Part shown: piece after piece, positions 60,518 through 64,000 of the stretch
Position numbering within the stretch: the stretch's first letter is position 1
How the letters are laid out: the number at the start of each line of letters is the position of its first letter
Assembly: GCA_964007475.1 (NCBI GenBank)
Contig: OZ023273.1
Coordinates: 101,350,533 to 101,414,532 of the forward strand
DNA: 64,000 bases
Direction: 5' to 3'
Source of the DNA: Hybos culiciformis
Lineage: Eukaryota; Arthropoda; Insecta; Diptera; Hybotidae
Made by a program: the position numbers and the translations under genes
The notes under the pieces: generated by a model
Told to the model about the DNA's origin: nothing
The model's database searches: none
The model's input: only the letters and a program-made list of their open reading frames with translations

Positions 60518-60573
60518 CTCTAGACTGTTTGAAACCAATAATTATTACAAAAATTTAAAATAAACCATCAGTA

Positions 60574-61516
60574 GAGGAGAGGCTTGCAGGTTGCCACTGC
60601 TTGCAGGTTGCCACCACTGATGTATTTTGACATTCTAGCAGTCACACAAACTAAACTCCAAGTGACGTCAAAAGAACAGTTGCTACTTTTAATCTACTTT
60701 TGGAGCGAACAGACGCAATAACACAGTGTTTACTGAGCAAAGTGTGAATTATTATTTTCAAAAACTTTAAAAATTAAAAATTGTGTTTTTGTCCTGTGCT
60801 AGTAAAGTGAACTTTTTTATTAGCAAATCAATATAAATAATTGGGTTGTGTTGCTTTTTCATTCAATTAACATATTCCAAAAAGAATTAAAAATATATTA
60901 TGAATTGGCAATTTTTTTAAATGGATTATACAAAATTGCGTCAGAATGCAGGTTGCCACCTTTATTGGCTTGCAGGTTGCCACCTTGATGAAAGCACTGA
61001 TGACTGTATGATTTGTTTGAAGAAAATGTCGGAAGTAGACACAACTCTATTATGTGCCACAAATGCAGAAGAGCCATTCACGCGAAAAGTGTTTCAGTGT
61101 TTAAACTTGACCGATGAAGATTTGGAATGATTCCATACCATATTGCAATTTTATTTTGTAAGTCAATTTTCAGCTATTTCTTCATGTTTACAGCCACTGT
61201 GTGAAAGTGAAATTCGATAAATTTTAATAAATTTTTATAAAAGAAACATTTTTCAGTTTCAGTTTTTCTACATTTTCAGCAATTTTCCAAAGGGTGGCAA
61301 CCTGCAAGCCTAAATTTGAAGAGTTCGATTTGAGATACTTTTGAAAACTTGCTATAGAATTTTTATTTTTTGAGATTTCAAATGATGATGATGAGGCCAG
61401 GATTGTAGCTTTTTACTTCCTCTTTCCAACGAATATACTTTTTGTACAATACGTTCATTTTTTTGACGAGTTATGATAAAAAAAGCTATGGGGTGGCAAC
61501 CTGCATGCCTCTCCTC
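60574..61516. mobile_element. TA-flanked transposon with repeated GCAGGTTGCCACC motif
   Basis: Ends GAGGAGAGGC(t/a)TGCAGGTTGCCAC are inverted repeats, flanked by TA at 60572-60573 and 61517-61518, as in Tc1/mariner-type insertions. The 13-bp motif GCAGGTTGCCACC (or its first 12 bases) occurs at 60586, 60603, 60948 and 60972 in direct orientation, and at 61293-61305 and 61492-61504 inverted. These may be subterminal transposase-binding sites. The interior carries a GC-richer 5' UTR-like region and a 69-codon ORF, but no transposase. Confidence 0.8.
60921..61130 (+). CDS. Small ORF inside the TA-flanked transposon
   Basis: An intact 69-codon frame with acidic, Cys-containing composition: CMICLKKMSEVDTTLLCATN, then RKVFQCLNLTDEDLE and a stop. 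The C-x-x-C followed by an acidic FxCLNLTDEDL segment vaguely recalls the start of a ZAD-type zinc-associated domain, but the second Cys pair is not evident, so this is only a suggestion. Two copies of the 13-bp element motif lie inside the ORF and are both read as AGCHL (NAGCHLYWLAGCHLDES), so they are translated if the ORF is used. It may be a captured 5' gene fragment. Confidence 0.4.
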   Translation: MDYTKLRQNAGCHLYWLAGCHLDESTDDCMICLKKMSEVDTTLLCATNAEEPFTRKVFQCLNLTDEDLE

Positions 61517-61518
61517 TA

Positions 61519-63387
61519 TTGGAATAATAAAAAACAAAGAAAAAATTATTACAGTTTTAAGAAGCAATTCTATACGAGATTTATATTTGAAATAGTTAAA
61601 AAAAAAACTAACTATAAAAATGTCAACTTGAAAAATAAATAAAAAAAACTATAACTTAATAAAATTAACCCATATAATTTTTTTTTTTTTGTTGTTTTTC
61701 AAAATTGAAATTTTAGAATTTCAAAGAATGTCATTAATATTAATAACAAATTGACATATTTAAATCAATCATGTTTTTTTTTGTTTTTTTGTTCTTTCCT
61801 TCATCAAACTAAATAGAACATATCTTAAAAAAGTGTTTCTTTATTTAATTTTTTTCATATACACCAAACATGCATGATTAAGCTTATTTTTTTGTTTTTT
61901 TTATTTTTTTTTTTGAACAAAATAAGGAATAGAAAATAATATTAAATAGCATGACGCGCGCTTAATCAGTTCATATTACAAAACCAATACAAAAATTTAT
62001 TTATATTTTTTTAAATTTATATTTTTTGTTTTGAATTCAAGAACAATAAAAGCCGACAAATAAATAAAAACTTCTCCATAAAATTGAAAAAAAAAATTAA
62101 TAATAATAATAAAAATGATAGTTATAAATAAAATCTCAATATAGGTTTAGAACTTTAATCGTAATCGTCGTATAATAAATGTTTGTCAGGCCTTAAGCAA
62201 AATTCAAAAACAAAACGATGATTTGAAAGAAAAAGTTTTACATTGTTCTGTTTTTATGTCACCTTCTAGCTTGTATATATAAATATATTCTATAAAAAAG
62301 AATTTCTGGTCAACGTTAACAACAAATATTTAAATATGATTTTGAGTGTGTCGCTATATATTGTAAAACAACATCAGTACTACTGCACCTTGTTGGGCAG
62401 AAATAGAAAATTTCTAGAGAACACAATATTATTTTTAACTTTCCTTCAAAACTTTTGAATGGTGTGGAGAAGTATTTAATTTAAAATTACATTTTATTAC
62501 TATATATTATTTGCATTTATAAAATATATAAAAAAAGTGAATTGAAAACACAAAAAAAAATTATCTTTTTAATAACTACTTATAATATATATTATTTATT
62601 ATTTTGATCGAAGATAAAATTAAATTTAAATAATTTTTGATATAACAATGGCACATTTAATTGATTTTTATTAATAAACTTGTTTGTTGATATCATTATT
62701 AGTTTTTGAGAGAACACTGAAAAAAAATTCTGCATAATATTTTTTAGGACCATATTTGCTGACAAACAAAAATCATTAAATAAGAATATTCGTCACCGAA
62801 TTAAACAATTTTACAATAAAACAATAAATAAGTCATTTAAAATTTTATATTTCATACTATTTGTGACAATTATGTTAATTATTAATAGAAAGATTTGAAC
62901 AAAATTCATGATATTTTGCAGCAGTAAGAGAAAAACTAATATCGTAAAATCAATAAATGAAAACGAATTTTTCAGTTTATAGATAGATCGTTGAGCTAAA
63001 ATAGAATCTTTCATGATTTAATTAGCTCAAAATTTTTATTTGCTTGCTTAATTCAAATCATTGCCATTAATATTTGACCCTAGACCAAATTCGTCTGTAT
63101 TTTCGGTTAGAATACTTCCATTAATTCCAATCTATCTTGGTTAATTCGGTTTCGTTTCTAAATTTATTGCTTATAAACTAATTTTCCAACTCAGATTAAA
63201 TGGAAATTTAAATTGTTATTGAAAATATAAGCATGATGTTGTGTTGAAAATTACGAAATAATTGATTTTCGGAAAAATGGGTCAAATGAAGGATATTAAC
63301 ATTCTAAATTTTTGACAAAACAAATTTTCTAACAAAAAAATAATTATTTTGTTTTCCATTTGCAATGAAATCATTTTAATTTGATTT
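61519..63387. other. AT-rich DNA, no gene seen
   Basis: Homopolymer-rich. The frame at 62811-63014 is AT-noise. Confidence 0.6.
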
Positions 63388-63483
63388 TTAACAGACAATC
63401 GATTTGAATGCCATAATTTGCACCATCTCATTCATTTTCACTAAAGGATGAGGTTTTTCGATATCGAAATTCAGACCAAGGGT
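63388..63483 (-). pseudogene. Possible cyclin T-like exon or fragment
   Basis: After an AG (ccgtag) on the minus strand the frame reads TLGLNFDIEKPHPLVKMNEM, then VQIMAFKSIVC and a stop. The opening resembles the TLGF-x-(2)-I-x-HPH motif between the two cyclin boxes of cyclin T proteins. Codon use is less AT-biased than the surroundings. There is no clear donor and no neighbouring cyclin exon, so it is either a fragment or chance similarity. Confidence 0.3.
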
Positions 63484-64000
63484 CTACGGCACTTTCATAT
63501 AAAATTGGTATAAATTTAAATTTTTTTAAAAGTTTAAATATAGTTTGTATAATGAAAATTAGTACGTTAAATATAGATAAATGTCAATTACAGGAACATA
63601 ATAAATAGTTAGACTCCATTTAACTCTAGACTTTGATCTGGATTTTGGATGAAAATTGTTATATTTGGTAATGGTGATATTGATTAAATGGTATTGTTAT
63701 CTTAAAACCAAATATTGAAAGTTCCTAACGAGGTTCCAACTTTTCTAATATTTTTTTTCTGTGGACAAGGATTTTTAAGATCAAACGTAAATACCTATAT
63801 ATATAAGTACAAAGAAGGAAAAAAAAATCAAAAATTTTATAACTTTGATTTAAAAAAAAAAGAAAATAAAATCATGTAACATTAAATGCAGTTATTTAAT
63901 TTTATTATTCTATTGAAATGTTACGACAGTCTAAGCAACAAAACAATTAAATTTTTTTTCTTTTTTTTTTTTAATAATTATTATTTAAAATACAAAAATA
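63484..64000. other. AT-rich DNA to the window end
   Basis: Nothing recognised. Confidence 0.6.

Noticed and set aside
61352..61642. ORFs at the right end of the TA-flanked element
   Set aside because: They cross the inverted terminal repeat and are AT-noise.

Overview
The window is very AT-rich nuclear DNA of an arthropod, most likely an insect. The grounds are genes split by GT-AG introns, a Btk29A-type Tec kinase, an ABCG half-transporter, a TATA box with a TCAGTT initiator, and many short terminal-inverted-repeat transposons. The species cannot be named from sequence alone. Most of the 64 kb is intronic or intergenic, full of homopolymer runs.

Layout. (1) 191-3169, minus strand: an outer dense fibre 3 (ODF3/CIMAP1)-like axonemal protein whose 3' end lies left of the window. 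(2) 3.2-11.6 kb: sparse DNA with one unassigned 79-codon ORF and two small foldback elements. (3) 11690-12445, plus strand: an intronless, catalytically dead trypsin-like protein with its own TATA/Inr promoter. (4) 19.3-22.4 kb: a transposon cluster, with a GC-rich inverted-repeat segment interrupted by a hAT-type element (8-bp target duplication CCCAGTTT), a perfect 18-bp hairpin, an unassigned 85-codon ORF and a pogo/Tigger-like element. (5) 23945-24490, minus strand: two joined exons of a gene I cannot identify. (6) 25452-27620, minus strand: the C-terminal two thirds of an ABCG transporter. The exons that should encode Walker A are missing, and a 200-N assembly gap lies just upstream at 28134-28333. 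(7) 28.3-50.6 kb: 22 kb with no confident gene, several MITE-like elements and a few short exon-like fragments. (8) 50666-58036, minus strand: ten exons of a Tec-family tyrosine kinase (Btk29A) carrying linker, SH3, SH2 and kinase, with introns containing a LINE fragment, paired MITEs and a (TA)25 microsatellite. Its 5' part lies beyond the window. (9) 58-64 kb: kinase intron or upstream DNA holding a small hAT element, a TA-flanked transposon with six copies of a 13-bp motif and a small ORF, and a possible cyclin T-like exon fragment.

The genes are unrelated in function and show no operon-like organisation. No CRISPR array, rRNA or tRNA was found. The points most worth checking are the TA-flanked element at 60.6-61.5 kb, the unidentified exon pair at 23.9-24.5 kb, and the ABCG gene cut off at the assembly gap.
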